A DNA stretch of 64,000 nt, from the NCBI GenBank assembly GCA_020073085.1, contig JAIQFV010000003.1, positions 186,001 to 250,000 of the forward strand, read 5' to 3'. Below, in pieces: positions 43,115 to 52,393 of this stretch. The stretch's first letter is position 1; each line of letters begins with the position of its first letter. The translations under genes and the position numbers were made by a program. The notes below the pieces were generated by a model. It did not search any database, was not told where the DNA came from, and worked only from the letters and a program-made list of their open reading frames with translations. Origin of the DNA: Terriglobia bacterium (GTDB taxonomy: Bacteria > Acidobacteriota > Terriglobia > JAIQFV01).

Positions 43115-44116
43115 GTGCCATCACTTTCCATCTTGATCCCTTTTTATGACGATCTCCAGGAAGCCATTGAACTTGCCCAGTTGACCCGTTCTCAGGTGAA
43201 AACGGCAGAACAGATCCAATCCATCCTCATTGGATTGGATCCATCACGCCAAGCAGACCTCTCCGTCGGACTGCCCCGGGCAGCCAATATCGAGGTGATA
43301 TTTTGTGACTCCTATCAAGGCTTCCCCAAAGCCAAAGATGCAGGATTGCGAGCCAGCTCAGGAGAAATGGTTTTCTTTCTTTACCCCGGCATCGAGCCTC
43401 AGCCCGGGGCCATAGATCACCTTTTGACCCAACTTCAAGCTCATCCCGATTGGGGGGCTGTGACGGGTTGTTGGCGCAATGGGCGCGGTCTTGTTGAGAA
43501 GGGCTACAACGTCCGCCGGTTCCCCACATTTCGCGCGCTCCTTTGGGATGTCCTTTTCATTAACAAACTATTTCCGCGGAACCGCACGACGCGTCATTAC
43601 AAGATGCACGACTTCGACTATTCGAGCGTTTGCCAGGCCGACCATTCTAATGACAGCGTCTTCATGGCCCGGCGGCGGTTGTTGATTGATCTGGGAGGGT
43701 TCGGGGAATTCTACCGGTTCGGATGGTTTGACCAGGTGGAGGTTTGCCGCAAACTCAATCAAGACGGGCATCCAGTCTACTTCGATCCGGGCGCCATGTT
43801 CGTTTCAACCAACCGTCCGACCCTTGTCAACCGCCTGTTGGCTGACCACTATTCTGACTTCTATTCTGATCAGGAGCGCTACGTGCGAAGGGAATTTGGC
43901 TTTTGGAGGGCCAAGATATTCAGGGTCTCACTCGCCGTGGGAATGGTCCTTCGCCTCACCTTTGTCCGGGTGTTCCCTTTGCAGCTGCGTTCCTGGCTGC
44001 TCAAACGCTTCCACAGCTATGTGGGGGATCAGTACCTCCAGGGGATGAGCCAATCGTACGTCTCCCTGCTCCGGACCCTGATTCAGGCGGGTCCCACCAA
44101 AGAGAGGACAGATTGA
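43115..44116 (+). CDS. family 2-like glycosyltransferase
   Basis: The 333-residue protein from a GTG start reads (M)PSLSILIPFYDDLQEAIEL. It has the GT-A fold pattern: VIFCDSYQGFPKAKDAGLRA, then FFLYPGIEPQPGAIDHLL, FMARRRLLIDLGGFGE and a basic C-terminal region. Where most family members have an Asp-containing DXD triplet, this one has LYPG, so sugar-nucleotide binding may be unusual. AGGTGA precedes the GTG by 3 nt; longer frames lack a family N-terminus. It opens a four-gene operon with overlapping stops and starts. Confidence 0.82.
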   Translation: MPSLSILIPFYDDLQEAIELAQLTRSQVKTAEQIQSILIGLDPSRQADLSVGLPRAANIEVIFCDSYQGFPKAKDAGLRASSGEMVFFLYPGIEPQPGAIDHLLTQLQAHPDWGAVTGCWRNGRGLVEKGYNVRRFPTFRALLWDVLFINKLFPRNRTTRHYKMHDFDYSSVCQADHSNDSVFMARRRLLIDLGGFGEFYRFGWFDQVEVCRKLNQDGHPVYFDPGAMFVSTNRPTLVNRLLADHYSDFYSDQERYVRREFGFWRAKIFRVSLAVGMVLRLTFVRVFPLQLRSWLLKRFHSYVGDQYLQGMSQSYVSLLRTLIQAGPTKERTD

Positions 44117-45111
44117 AGATTGTCTCCGCACTGTATCAATTGGCCGATTTCGTCCGACGACGCATTGAATGCCGCGTCGCCCCACGGGAATGGATGGTGG
44201 AGACCACGAATCGATGCAATCTGGCCTGTGCCACGTGTCCCCGACAAGCGGTCAACGTTCCTGCGCAAGACATGAGTCTTGAGTTCTTTGAAGACGTCCT
44301 CGATCGTCATCCGGACGTCGAAGCCGTTTGGCCTTATGGTCTGGGAGAACCGCTGCTCAACCCGCAGATTTTTGGTTTTATCCGACATGCCAAACGACTC
44401 GGTAAGATCGTCTCCCTCTCCAGCAACGGCACCCTGTTGGATTCTCAGCGCGCAGAGCAGCTTCTCGATTCGGGATTGGACTACATCGTTCTTCCGGTCT
44501 ACGGTGCCACATCCGAGAAGCCGGAGGACAAACCTTATCCTTCGAGGTTCCGGGATCTCGAGACCCGCATCGAGGCCTTCCTGAAACGGAAACTGGCCCG
44601 TGGCTCGCGCCTGCATGTGACCATCCAGACGATTGAGCAACGAAATGACCCTTTGAAGATTCGACAGTTCCGGCAACGATGGAAACAAATGGGAGTCGAT
44701 AGCATCCGCGTCAAGGACGACCTCTCGGGACAGGCGTCCCGCAGCGCGGGTCCATCGCGGCACAAGCCCGATGCAACCCGACCCTGTTTTTTTCTGTGGA
44801 GAGGTCCCCTCTTTGTACAAGCCGGGGGGACGATCATTCCCTGCCCTTACTACCATGGGGCAGGGCCCTTTGGCGACCTTCGCCGGCAGACCGCCCTCGA
44901 AGCGTGGAATTCCAAACCCATGCAACAACTCCGGGAGGCACACTTGAATGGAGATTTATCTCAATACCCAGCTTGCGCGAATTGTCCGCGCCACCAGCCT
45001 CACCGGCTGCTGGCCTCACTCGGTTTTTTTGTCACGACCCGGCACATCCGTAGAATATTTCCAAAGTTGGAAGATGTTCAGCGGCGGTTGGGCTGGAAGC
45101 TATTTGAATGA
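44113..45111 (+). CDS. radical SAM/SPASM domain protein
   Basis: The protein has the cluster motif CNLACATC (about residues 37-44), PYGLGEPLLNPQIFGFIR, LSSNGTLLDS, and a C-terminal SPASM-like region with CFFLW, CPYYHGAGPFGDLR and CANCPR for auxiliary clusters. I propose a TTG start at 44113 overlapping the glycosyltransferase stop (TTGA), giving 332 residues; ATG 44192 would cut away conserved N-terminal sequence. Members modify peptides, sugars or lipids. With three glycoconjugate-type neighbours, a sugar or lipid substrate is more likely than a peptide, and no precursor peptide gene is seen. Confidence 0.85.
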   Translation: MKIVSALYQLADFVRRRIECRVAPREWMVETTNRCNLACATCPRQAVNVPAQDMSLEFFEDVLDRHPDVEAVWPYGLGEPLLNPQIFGFIRHAKRLGKIVSLSSNGTLLDSQRAEQLLDSGLDYIVLPVYGATSEKPEDKPYPSRFRDLETRIEAFLKRKLARGSRLHVTIQTIEQRNDPLKIRQFRQRWKQMGVDSIRVKDDLSGQASRSAGPSRHKPDATRPCFFLWRGPLFVQAGGTIIPCPYYHGAGPFGDLRRQTALEAWNSKPMQQLREAHLNGDLSQYPACANCPRHQPHRLLASLGFFVTTRHIRRIFPKLEDVQRRLGWKLFE

Positions 45112-45905
45112 CGCAACGAATTAATGTCTATCGAGTAAAGAAATGGCGGAGTCGATTGGGACCCCGACTCTGCCCCTACGACAACCGCCTCTTCCTAGGG
45201 CGGTGGTTTTTTTATCAGAGATTTCAGCGGGCCCTCAATTGCTGTCCTGATTCCCCTCAATCCCGCGTGATGGATTTCGGGTGCTGGGAAGGCCATTTCC
45301 TTCCCAGCTTACTGGCGAATTACCATCAGGTTTGGGGGGTGGACAATGACAGGGCCTCGGTAGTAGAAGAGATCCCGGGAACATGGACGATCCTTCAGTG
45401 CGCGCGCAGCCTTTGCTCGGAGGAGAGTCCATCCACCTCGCATCTTCGCCTCGTCAAAGCAGACGGCCAATCATTGCCTGTTCGCGGGGGGTTTTTCGAT
45501 ATTGTTTTCTGCCTGGATACCCTGCCCTATGTTCGGAAGAATTCGCGTGCCCAGGTGATCATCGAACTTCGCCGTGTGTTGAAACCGGGCGGCACAATCA
45601 TCATCAGCTTGCCTGTCGAAATGGGAGCGAGCCTGGTGCTGCGCGAGTTGCTGCGGAGGCTTTCAGGCAGTTTTCAGCAAAATTATAAGACGTCCGATCT
45701 GCTCCGTGCCATCCTCTTCTCACCCCGGCAGCAGCCGGATGAAAATGAAGCGGCAAGCCTGGTCGGTTACGATTACCGGGAGGATATTGATGCCATCGAG
45801 TCGCAATTCATTATTCGGCGGAGGGAGTTCCTGCCGTGGAACTGGCTGAAGTGGTTGTCTCCCACCATTCTCCTGGTCTGCGAAACGAGACCGGACCGGG
45901 CATGA
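45108..45905 (+). CDS. SAM-dependent methyltransferase
   Basis: The 265-residue protein has a class I methyltransferase core: motif I as VMDFGCWEGHFLPSLL (about residues 53-68, with Cys-Trp replacing the usual Gly pattern), GGFFDIVFCLDTLPYV (motif II region), and ELRRVLKPGGTIIISLP (post-II). It overlaps the radical SAM stop by ATGA and is itself overlapped by the next gene. It most likely methylates a sugar or lipid intermediate of the operon's product. Confidence 0.87.
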   Translation: MTQRINVYRVKKWRSRLGPRLCPYDNRLFLGRWFFYQRFQRALNCCPDSPQSRVMDFGCWEGHFLPSLLANYHQVWGVDNDRASVVEEIPGTWTILQCARSLCSEESPSTSHLRLVKADGQSLPVRGGFFDIVFCLDTLPYVRKNSRAQVIIELRRVLKPGGTIIISLPVEMGASLVLRELLRRLSGSFQQNYKTSDLLRAILFSPRQQPDENEAASLVGYDYREDIDAIESQFIIRRREFLPWNWLKWLSPTILLVCETRPDRA

Positions 45906-47614
45906 GCAATCGGTCTCGCCGCGATCTGACCCTCCTGGGGGCATTGGTCCTGGCAGAGACCTTGCCGTTTGTCAACCGTGCCATACACCTGGATGAAAAC
46001 ACCTACCTCGCGATTGCCCGTCACGTTTCGCACAACTTCTGGTTTCCTGAGGACTTTGCCAGCCTCTGGTTTGGCATTCCCTCTCTGAACTTCGCGCCCC
46101 ACACTCATCCGCCAGGTCTTCCGTATTTCCTCGATCTGATGATGCAATTATTCCAGGGGGAGACCGTGTGGTTAATGCGTCTGGGCTTCTTGATTTTCCC
46201 ATTGGCTTATGCCTTCACGGGGTATCTCCTGGCTTGCCGATTTACCCGGCGCCCTCTGGCCGCAGCCGCGCTCATGATGGCCACACCAGCCGTCCTGGTC
46301 TTTTCATCCACGTTGATGCCGGACCTTCCCATGACCACCTTTTGGCTCTTGTCCGCCCTGAGCTTCGTGTGCGGTCTTGATGAGGGAAAACCCTGGAAAG
46401 TCATACTGACTGGCGTTCTTTTGTCGCTGGGCACATCGGTCAGCTACCAGGCAGTCTTTATGAGTTTATTGTTGCTCCTTTACGCAGTGGTGACTCAGAA
46501 GGGCGGGGGCATCCGCAAAATTCCCTGGTTCTGGATTTTGAGCAGCCTGGGTCTGCCTTGGATGGCTTTGACTGTATTTTGGTGCGCAGGGTATCTTCAC
46601 TACGGATTCTGGCCGGCCAGGGTGAGCATCAAGTACCTGGCGACCGCCCACGTATTTGGCGTCGACTATTTTCAGCAGAAGCTGCTCGGAATGATATCGA
46701 CCTTGGGCGGAACCCTTTTGATTTGCTTCTCCATCTTTCTCGTGTTTGTCAAAAGAGAAAGATGGAAAGGACTGATAGTGGTCTTAGGATTGGCGCTGGC
46801 AGCCTGTGCGTGGATGCCGCAAAGTTATTCCGCGTTCGAAAGAGGGGAGTACATCATCTTTGCCCTCGGCGGGCTGTCGTTGATTGGACTGGTCATGCGC
46901 TTTCTATGGTCCGCGATCAAAGGGACATTTGCGGGGGACCGAGTGTCAGCAAGTCATATTTTCCTGGGTTGCTGGGTCTTGGGGGTGATCGTATACACCA
47001 TTCTTCTGTTTGAATTCTCAGCTGCACGTTACATTGTTGCGATCGCACCGGCAGTGTCCATTATCTTTGTGATCGAAGTGGAGCGCCTCTTCCATCGCGC
47101 CGAAGTCCGCCGGACTATCCTGGGCGCGACATTCATCGTCACGTGGGGGCTGGCCCTTGCGGTTGCCTATGCTGATTATCAGTTTGTGAACTCCTATCGC
47201 GATTTTTCAAAATGGTTTTCGCACAAATATGCACCGGCTCAAGGGACGTTCTGGGTCGGGACTGAAGCGGGGTTGCGTTTCTACATGGAGCTTGAAGGCG
47301 GCCGGACCCTGGTGAATGCCTTCAGCCCTACGAATCCGGAATGCCTCCCGGGAGTGAAGTGGGGGGAAGATCATTTTGGGCGTCCCCGCTCAAACGACTT
47401 GCTGGTGCGCCCGGAAAGCTTCCTCCGATACCCCCTCTCGTCTGATTTGGAGCTGTCGGAAATGATCGATTCAAGGACCTTGACCTCCCGTCTTCCGATC
47501 CGAACTTACGGCCCCTTATCCCACGCGGGTTTGCATGGAACTAATGTGGGCTTGCTTCCATTCGCATTCTCGAGTGCTCCATTGGACAGAATCGAAGTTT
47601 ATCGATGCAGATGA
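45902..47614 (+). CDS. multi-pass membrane glycosyltransferase (GT39/ArnT-like)
   Basis: The 570-residue protein has about 12 hydrophobic segments in residues 1-430. The first extracytoplasmic loop contains RAIHLDENTYLAIARHV, the acidic pair typical of polyprenyl-phosphate-sugar transferases, followed by FAPHTHPPGLPYFLDLMM. The ~140-residue C-terminal region is hydrophilic and likely periplasmic. Such enzymes move a sugar from a lipid carrier onto a lipid, protein or polymer outside the membrane. The start at 45902 overlaps the methyltransferase stop; an earlier ATG at 45836 would overlap it by 70 bp. Confidence 0.88.
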   Translation: MSNRSRRDLTLLGALVLAETLPFVNRAIHLDENTYLAIARHVSHNFWFPEDFASLWFGIPSLNFAPHTHPPGLPYFLDLMMQLFQGETVWLMRLGFLIFPLAYAFTGYLLACRFTRRPLAAAALMMATPAVLVFSSTLMPDLPMTTFWLLSALSFVCGLDEGKPWKVILTGVLLSLGTSVSYQAVFMSLLLLLYAVVTQKGGGIRKIPWFWILSSLGLPWMALTVFWCAGYLHYGFWPARVSIKYLATAHVFGVDYFQQKLLGMISTLGGTLLICFSIFLVFVKRERWKGLIVVLGLALAACAWMPQSYSAFERGEYIIFALGGLSLIGLVMRFLWSAIKGTFAGDRVSASHIFLGCWVLGVIVYTILLFEFSAARYIVAIAPAVSIIFVIEVERLFHRAEVRRTILGATFIVTWGLALAVAYADYQFVNSYRDFSKWFSHKYAPAQGTFWVGTEAGLRFYMELEGGRTLVNAFSPTNPECLPGVKWGEDHFGRPRSNDLLVRPESFLRYPLSSDLELSEMIDSRTLTSRLPIRTYGPLSHAGLHGTNVGLLPFAFSSAPLDRIEVYRCR

Positions 47615-47677
47615 TCCCTGTCAGGATATTGCTTTCATCGATACGACGGGGAAGGGGAGCAAATCGTCCAGGGCCCG

Positions 47678-47790
47678 GGGTGCCGCCTGCATGCGCTCTT
47701 TGCATGCGGGCGATGGGAACCAGGACGCGCGGGTACTTATCCGGAAATGCTCCTTCGCAGACGTGAAAGAAACGCATGTCTGCGGCACCC
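47678..47790. repeat. dispersed inverted-repeat element, copy 2
   Basis: Ends are GGGTGCCGCCTGCATGCGC and AACGCATGTCTGCGGCACCC. Length is 113 bp, like copy 1. It fills the spacer between the GT39 gene and the amidohydrolase gene. Confidence 0.82.
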
Positions 47791-47838
47791 TCGCCCGCGG
47801 GAGCAGAATGCTGGTATGATTTGCAACGGAGAAAATCT

Positions 47839-49218
47839 ATGAAAATTCGAATCTTTACCGCCCTGGCGTTTAGTCTCGCCATGGTGGGATTGACTCTGGG
47901 GGAGGCCAATCCGGCCTCTGTGGTCAAATCCGCTTTGGTGAAAGCGGGACGAGTGCTCGATGTGAAGTCAGGCCAGTACCTCCTCAATCAGGGGATCCTT
48001 ATTGAAGGGGGAATCATCCGGAAGATCGGGGCATTGGACACCTTCCTGGGGGGCGTGCCTGACAACACCGTCGTCATTGACCTCAGTCATGCCACCATCC
48101 TCCCAGGCCTGATCGACTGTCACGCCCACCTGCTTGATGCCATGGATCCGACCATCAATGGCGCTGATGAGCTGACGCTCACGATCACAAAATTCGCTCC
48201 GACCAAGCGGGTACTGCTTGGCGCCGCGATGGCACGGGAGGAGCTCGAAGGGGGTTTCACCACGGTGCGCGTCGTGGGTCATTCGGGAATCGACGGTGAC
48301 GTGTCGCTGCGCGATGCCATACGCAACGGCTGGGTGCCCGGGCCGCGGATCGTGGCTTCGGCCCGCAAGATTACCCCCTACGGCGGGCAGGCCCAGGTCA
48401 TGCCCTTTCAGTCCGGGGTGGCCCAAGCCATTGTCGACCAGGAGTACCTGCCGGTGAGTAATCCGGAGGAGGGGCGTCGCGCGGTTCTCGAGAACCTGCG
48501 CGTCGGAGCGGACTTGATCAAGGTGGTGGTGGACGAGGGGGCCCGCGTGCTCAATGATGAGACGATGAAGGCCATCGTCACAGAAGCTCATCGTGTCGGT
48601 GTGCGGGTCGCGGCCCACGCCACCTCCCCGTCGGGAATTCAGGTGGCGATAGACGCAGGCGTCGATTCCATTGAACACGCCGATGAGGCCTCGGCGGAGC
48701 AATTCCAGACCATGCGGGACAAGGGCATTTACTTGGTTCCAACACTATGGCCGCGCGACATGCTCGTCGTGGCGAGATCGACCACAAACCCGCCGCCCGG
48801 TACACGCCCTGACCCGGAAGCGACGAAAGACCAGATCGTCGCCGAGCAACGCGCCAAGTTAGACCTGGCAAGAAAGGTCGGAGTCAAGATGGCGTTCGGC
48901 TCTGACGAGTGGTACGCCTGGCCCGACAAGACTCGCGGACAAGCGACGCGGCGCCTCCTGGAGGCGTTGCAAACCTACGGGATGCCCCCGGCAGATGCGC
49001 TGCGCGCCGCCACCGTGAACGCCGCCGACCTGCTCAACATCGGACACCTCCTGGGGTCTCTCGAGCCAGGAAAATACGCCGACCTGATCGCCCTCGAGGG
49101 AGATCCGCTCACGAATTTGGTCGATTTGGAGAAGGTGAGATACGTCATGAAGGGCGGCGTGGTTGTCCGCGACGATTTCCACCCCGTATCGAATCGCAAA
49201 ACAGATAGTGGTAGATGA
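47839..49218 (+). CDS. secreted metal-dependent amidohydrolase
   Basis: The 459-residue protein has a signal peptide (MKIRIFTALAFSLAMVGLTL, cleavage near GEANP). The amidohydrolase barrel ligands are complete: IDCHAHLLD (HxH), DLIKVVVDEG (Lys), VAAHATSPSG (His), DSIEHADEAS (His) and MAFGSDEWYAW (Asp). This is the imidazolonepropionase/prolidase-like group that acts on cyclic amides or dipeptides. The last 74 bp overlap the convergent tetR gene. The start at 47839 has GGAG about 8 nt upstream. Confidence 0.9.
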   Translation: MKIRIFTALAFSLAMVGLTLGEANPASVVKSALVKAGRVLDVKSGQYLLNQGILIEGGIIRKIGALDTFLGGVPDNTVVIDLSHATILPGLIDCHAHLLDAMDPTINGADELTLTITKFAPTKRVLLGAAMAREELEGGFTTVRVVGHSGIDGDVSLRDAIRNGWVPGPRIVASARKITPYGGQAQVMPFQSGVAQAIVDQEYLPVSNPEEGRRAVLENLRVGADLIKVVVDEGARVLNDETMKAIVTEAHRVGVRVAAHATSPSGIQVAIDAGVDSIEHADEASAEQFQTMRDKGIYLVPTLWPRDMLVVARSTTNPPPGTRPDPEATKDQIVAEQRAKLDLARKVGVKMAFGSDEWYAWPDKTRGQATRRLLEALQTYGMPPADALRAATVNAADLLNIGHLLGSLEPGKYADLIALEGDPLTNLVDLEKVRYVMKGGVVVRDDFHPVSNRKTDSGR

Positions 49219-49828
49219 CGTCGGCCGCCACTTTGACCTCTCGGTTGAACTCGCGAGGTGTCAGGCGCGAGCCGCGGGCCAGGAGGGACCAGAAGTGGCG
49301 GTCCATCATTCGGGCGAAGGTGGGCAGATCTCGCCGTGGCAGTGCATTGGGGAGTTTTTGGAGCTGTCGGAAGACCCCGAGCACCCGGGCTTGGGTCCAC
49401 GATTCGATTTGTTGCTGCATTGTGCTGAGTTTTCTGTCGGTGAGAACGGCCTCCTGCCACGCTCGAACGACGCCAAAATAGACCACATCAACGCGAAACG
49501 CGGCGGCCAAGAACTGGCGCAGGCCCATCTGCGGATCGGTGCCGCCGCCCGGGCGCAGGTCAAGACGGTTCAATCGCCCCATCAGTTCATTCATGAGGAC
49601 GATCAGAAACTGTTGCTTTGAGGAAAAATACTGATAAAACGCGCCGGCGGCGGCCCCGGCCCGGGTTGTGATTCCCTCGATGGAAGTCGCCTCATATCCC
49701 TTCTGCCCAAATAGAACCCGGCCTGCTTCGAGCAGTTTGCGTCGCTTCTCAACGCTCCGTGCCTGCTGCGGGGGGGCGGTGGCTTTCGCTCTCGCTCGGA
49801 GGGCAGGAACCGGCGGCATTCGCCTCAT
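49145..49828 (-). CDS. TetR-family transcriptional regulator
   Basis: The 227-residue protein has an extended basic N-terminus, then the TetR helix-turn-helix GQKGYEATSIEGITTRAGAA and AGAFYQYFSSKQQFLIVL (about residues 41-75), followed by a helical ligand-binding domain. ATG 49828 overlaps the stop of the DUF5367 gene (ATGA). Its 3' end lies inside the convergent amidohydrolase gene, so antisense transcription could couple the two. It probably controls the DUF5367 gene and itself. Confidence 0.9.
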   Translation of the reverse strand: MRRMPPVPALRARAKATAPPQQARSVEKRRKLLEAGRVLFGQKGYEATSIEGITTRAGAAAGAFYQYFSSKQQFLIVLMNELMGRLNRLDLRPGGGTDPQMGLRQFLAAAFRVDVVYFGVVRAWQEAVLTDRKLSTMQQQIESWTQARVLGVFRQLQKLPNALPRRDLPTFARMMDRHFWSLLARGSRLTPREFNREVKVAADVIYHYLFCDSIRGGNRRGQPRRPS

Positions 49829-50187
49829 CGTTTCACCCACGACCCTGCAACAGCGCCGGCACAACAAATCAACATCCAGCCGCCAAATACCCCTGCGGCG
49901 GCGGGGTCAATATTGGGAAAGACCGTGGGAAAAAAGGCACACGAGAACGGGTCCAGCAACAAGGTCGGGAGGATGAGAAGGGAGGCCGCCTGGCGCCAGG
50001 AATCCCTTGCCAGTCCGAGGCGCTCAAAGATCCTGCGAGCGGCCACGCCCATCAAAACAAAGCTGACCAGGTAAAGAAGGACCGCCTCGAGAGGCTGGTT
50101 CGGGTGCAGAAGACGTTGCCCGGCCAAGCGAATGCCGATGCTCCCCACCATCCAGAGGATAAATCCGAGTTGAAGGATGCGTGCCAT
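49825..50187 (-). CDS. DUF5367-like small membrane protein
   Basis: The 120-residue protein has four hydrophobic segments: ILQLGFILWMVGSIGI, AVLLYLVSFVLMGVAAR, AASLLILPTLLLDPF and AGVFGGWMLICCAGAVAG. This size and layout, including a tetR gene directly downstream, fit DUF5367. The start at 50187 leaves a putative operator just upstream; a longer frame would translate through it. The function of the family is unknown; a role in export or stress is possible. Confidence 0.75.
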   Translation of the reverse strand: MARILQLGFILWMVGSIGIRLAGQRLLHPNQPLEAVLLYLVSFVLMGVAARRIFERLGLARDSWRQAASLLILPTLLLDPFSCAFFPTVFPNIDPAAAGVFGGWMLICCAGAVAGSWVKR

Positions 50188-50214
50188 ATATGAACCTGAA
50201 TTCATATTCATATA

Positions 50215-50232
50215 TTGACATGCATGTGTCAA
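50215..50232. promoter_or_regulatory. candidate TetR operator
   Basis: TTGACA and TGTCAA flank a 6-bp centre, 28 bp before the DUF5367 start. The intervening AT-rich stretch (ATATATGAATATGAAT on the minus strand) could hold the -10 region. Confidence 0.45.
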
Positions 50233-50407
50233 GGAAAATCCACATTGTCACCGAAGGGTCTGCCCCTATCCGCTCCATCAATCCCAGTGGCCCATGGCCC
50301 CCTGATATGGACAAGAACCGGACACGGCGGTCGGTACGCGCAATCACAAAAGGACGCCCCGCCGATCGTTGTGGCGGAATTCCGGGTTGCGGAATTACAA
50401 TCAACCT

Positions 50408-50887
50408 ATGCCTAAAGATAATTTAAAAAGAATGATGAAGCTGGCTGAGAAGTTTTTCGACACAAAGAACGATCCGACTCAAATTTCCATCACCCCGGCC
50501 AGCATCGACAAACTCAGGAAGATTCATCCCGACACCCTGACGGAAAAGAATGACAAGAACGGACCCATTGCCTGGTTTATCGTCATCCCCACGACCAAGG
50601 CCTTGATGAAAGGGTTCGTGGGAAGAAAGATCACCGAGCAGGAACTCCTCGACCACACCCCGTTGGGGAGGAGTTATGATGCCCTCTACTTATGCTCCGC
50701 CCTCGTATTGCCGGAATATCGAGGAAGGGGAGTGGCCCGGGGGTTGATTTCCAAGACCATTAAGTCCATCCAGAAAGACCACTCGATCCAGTACCTCTTC
50801 TACTGGGCGTTCAGCGCCGAGGGAAAGCGTTTGGCCACACGGATCGCCGAGGATTTCGACCTCCCCCTCTACAAAAGACCGGCGTGA
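50408..50887 (+). CDS. GNAT-like acetyltransferase
   Basis: The 159-residue protein from MPKDNLKRMMKLAEKFFDTK has the acetyl-CoA binding loop LPEYRGRGVARGLISKTIKS (about residues 107-126), preceded by the strand YDALYLCSALV. The front part (SITPASIDKLRKIHPDTLTE) is family-specific and unrecognised. It is on the same strand as senA, 120 bp upstream. No direct link to selenoneine synthesis is known, so co-function is uncertain. Confidence 0.75.
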   Translation: MPKDNLKRMMKLAEKFFDTKNDPTQISITPASIDKLRKIHPDTLTEKNDKNGPIAWFIVIPTTKALMKGFVGRKITEQELLDHTPLGRSYDALYLCSALVLPEYRGRGVARGLISKTIKSIQKDHSIQYLFYWAFSAEGKRLATRIAEDFDLPLYKRPA

Positions 50888-51007
50888 CAGCGAGGATTTC
50901 TCCGAGGTCTTCTCCGGCCGTGAGGGGCGAGCATTCCACCTCAAAGATCCATAATCTCCGGACTCAGGCTTGGTTCCTGGCATCTTCAGTTGTATTATGC
51001 TTCTCTC

Positions 51008-52393
51008 ATGATCACTCCATCGACCGAGCCCTCTTTGACTGGGCTTCTCAACGATTTGCAGGAAGCCCGCGAACGAACGCTCGAACTCATCGAGGACCTG
51101 ACCGATGAACAGATGATCGGCCCGCGCCTCGCGATCGTCAATCCATTGCGCTGGGAGATTGGCCATGTGGGATGGTTCCAGGAGTACTGGATCCTGCGCC
51201 ATTACCGCAGACAGATGCCAATCGGGGCCGACCGTGACCGCCTCTACGATTCTGCGGCGGTCGCCCACGACACACGATGGGATTTGCTGCTTCCTTCAAA
51301 GGCAGAGACGGTTGCCTATATTCAGCAAATTCTCAAACGCGTCGTGGAGGGGGAGGGGCGGGGCCCTCTCGGAGAGCCTGACAGGTACAATGAAGCGTAT
51401 TTCATTCGCTTGGCTCTTCTTCACGAGTACATGCACGCCGAAGCGATCACCTATACCCGACAGACATTAGGGTACCCTCCTCCTCGGATCCGCATCACCG
51501 GGAGGTCGAGCTCCGAGGGCGAGAAGGATCAACTTTCCACGACAGGAATGGAGAGACCCACCGATGATTCCGGACCGGATCTTGGAGACGCTGAGATTCC
51601 TGGGGGGACTTTTCATCTCGGCAGCACGCCCGACATGCCATTTGTATTTGATAACGAGCAGTGGGCACATCCCGTCACGGTGAAGGCATTCCGTATGGCG
51701 CGGGGGGCGGTAACGAACCGGGAATTTGCAGCCTTTGTCGAGGACGAGGGCTACAAACGACGCGAGTTTTGGACCGACGCGGGATGGATATGGCGCGAGA
51801 CGGCTGGAGCTGAACATCCGGTCTACTGGCAGAATCAAGGAGGCGGCCGATGGCTGCGCCGCAACTTTGATGCTTGGGTTTCACTCGAACCCCGCTTGCC
51901 AGTCCTTCACGTCAACTGGCACGAAGCGGATGCCTATTGCCGCTGGGCCCGACGTCGCCTGCCCACCGAGGCGGAATGGGAGTTCGCAGCCGGCGCTGAG
52001 AGAGGGCAGGGCAATCGCCCCATAGAGTCGAAGCTAGAGTATCCTTGGGGTGAAGGGCCTGCGAACGCGGATCGCGCCAACCTCGAGTGGCGGCGGATGG
52101 GCTGTCTCCCGGTCGATGCCCTGCCGGCGGGAGAGAACGCCTTCGGGTGCCGCCAGATGATCGGCAATGTCTGGGAATGGACAGCGACTGACTTTGGGCC
52201 TTATCCGGGATTCTCCCCGGGACCTTACAAGGAATACTCCGCACCCTGGTTCGGAGACCACAAGGTGTTGCGCGGCGGGTGCTGGGTCACGCGCCCCGCT
52301 CTGATTCGGAACCAGTACCGGAACTTTTACCAACCCCACCGCCGGGACGTCTGGGCGGGCTTCCGCACTTGTGCCTTGACGGACAGGACATGA
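51008..52393 (+). CDS. senA: selenoneine synthase SenA-like (EgtB homologue)
   Basis: The 461-residue protein has an N-terminal DinB-like domain with the three iron-ligand His (EIGHVGWFQEYW and LLHEYMHAEA, about residues 51 and 136-140) and a C-terminal formylglycine-generating-enzyme-like domain (IPGGTFHLGS, EAEWEFAAG, GNVWEWTATDF, VLRGGCWVTR). This is the EgtB/OvoA/SenA architecture: iron-dependent oxidative C-S or C-Se bond formation on hercynine. The next gene, overlapping by 4 nt, encodes SenB, which is the diagnostic partner of SenA. EgtB cannot be excluded from this sequence alone, but the pairing strongly favours SenA. Confidence 0.85.
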   Translation: MITPSTEPSLTGLLNDLQEARERTLELIEDLTDEQMIGPRLAIVNPLRWEIGHVGWFQEYWILRHYRRQMPIGADRDRLYDSAAVAHDTRWDLLLPSKAETVAYIQQILKRVVEGEGRGPLGEPDRYNEAYFIRLALLHEYMHAEAITYTRQTLGYPPPRIRITGRSSSEGEKDQLSTTGMERPTDDSGPDLGDAEIPGGTFHLGSTPDMPFVFDNEQWAHPVTVKAFRMARGAVTNREFAAFVEDEGYKRREFWTDAGWIWRETAGAEHPVYWQNQGGGRWLRRNFDAWVSLEPRLPVLHVNWHEADAYCRWARRRLPTEAEWEFAAGAERGQGNRPIESKLEYPWGEGPANADRANLEWRRMGCLPVDALPAGENAFGCRQMIGNVWEWTATDFGPYPGFSPGPYKEYSAPWFGDHKVLRGGCWVTRPALIRNQYRNFYQPHRRDVWAGFRTCALTDRT

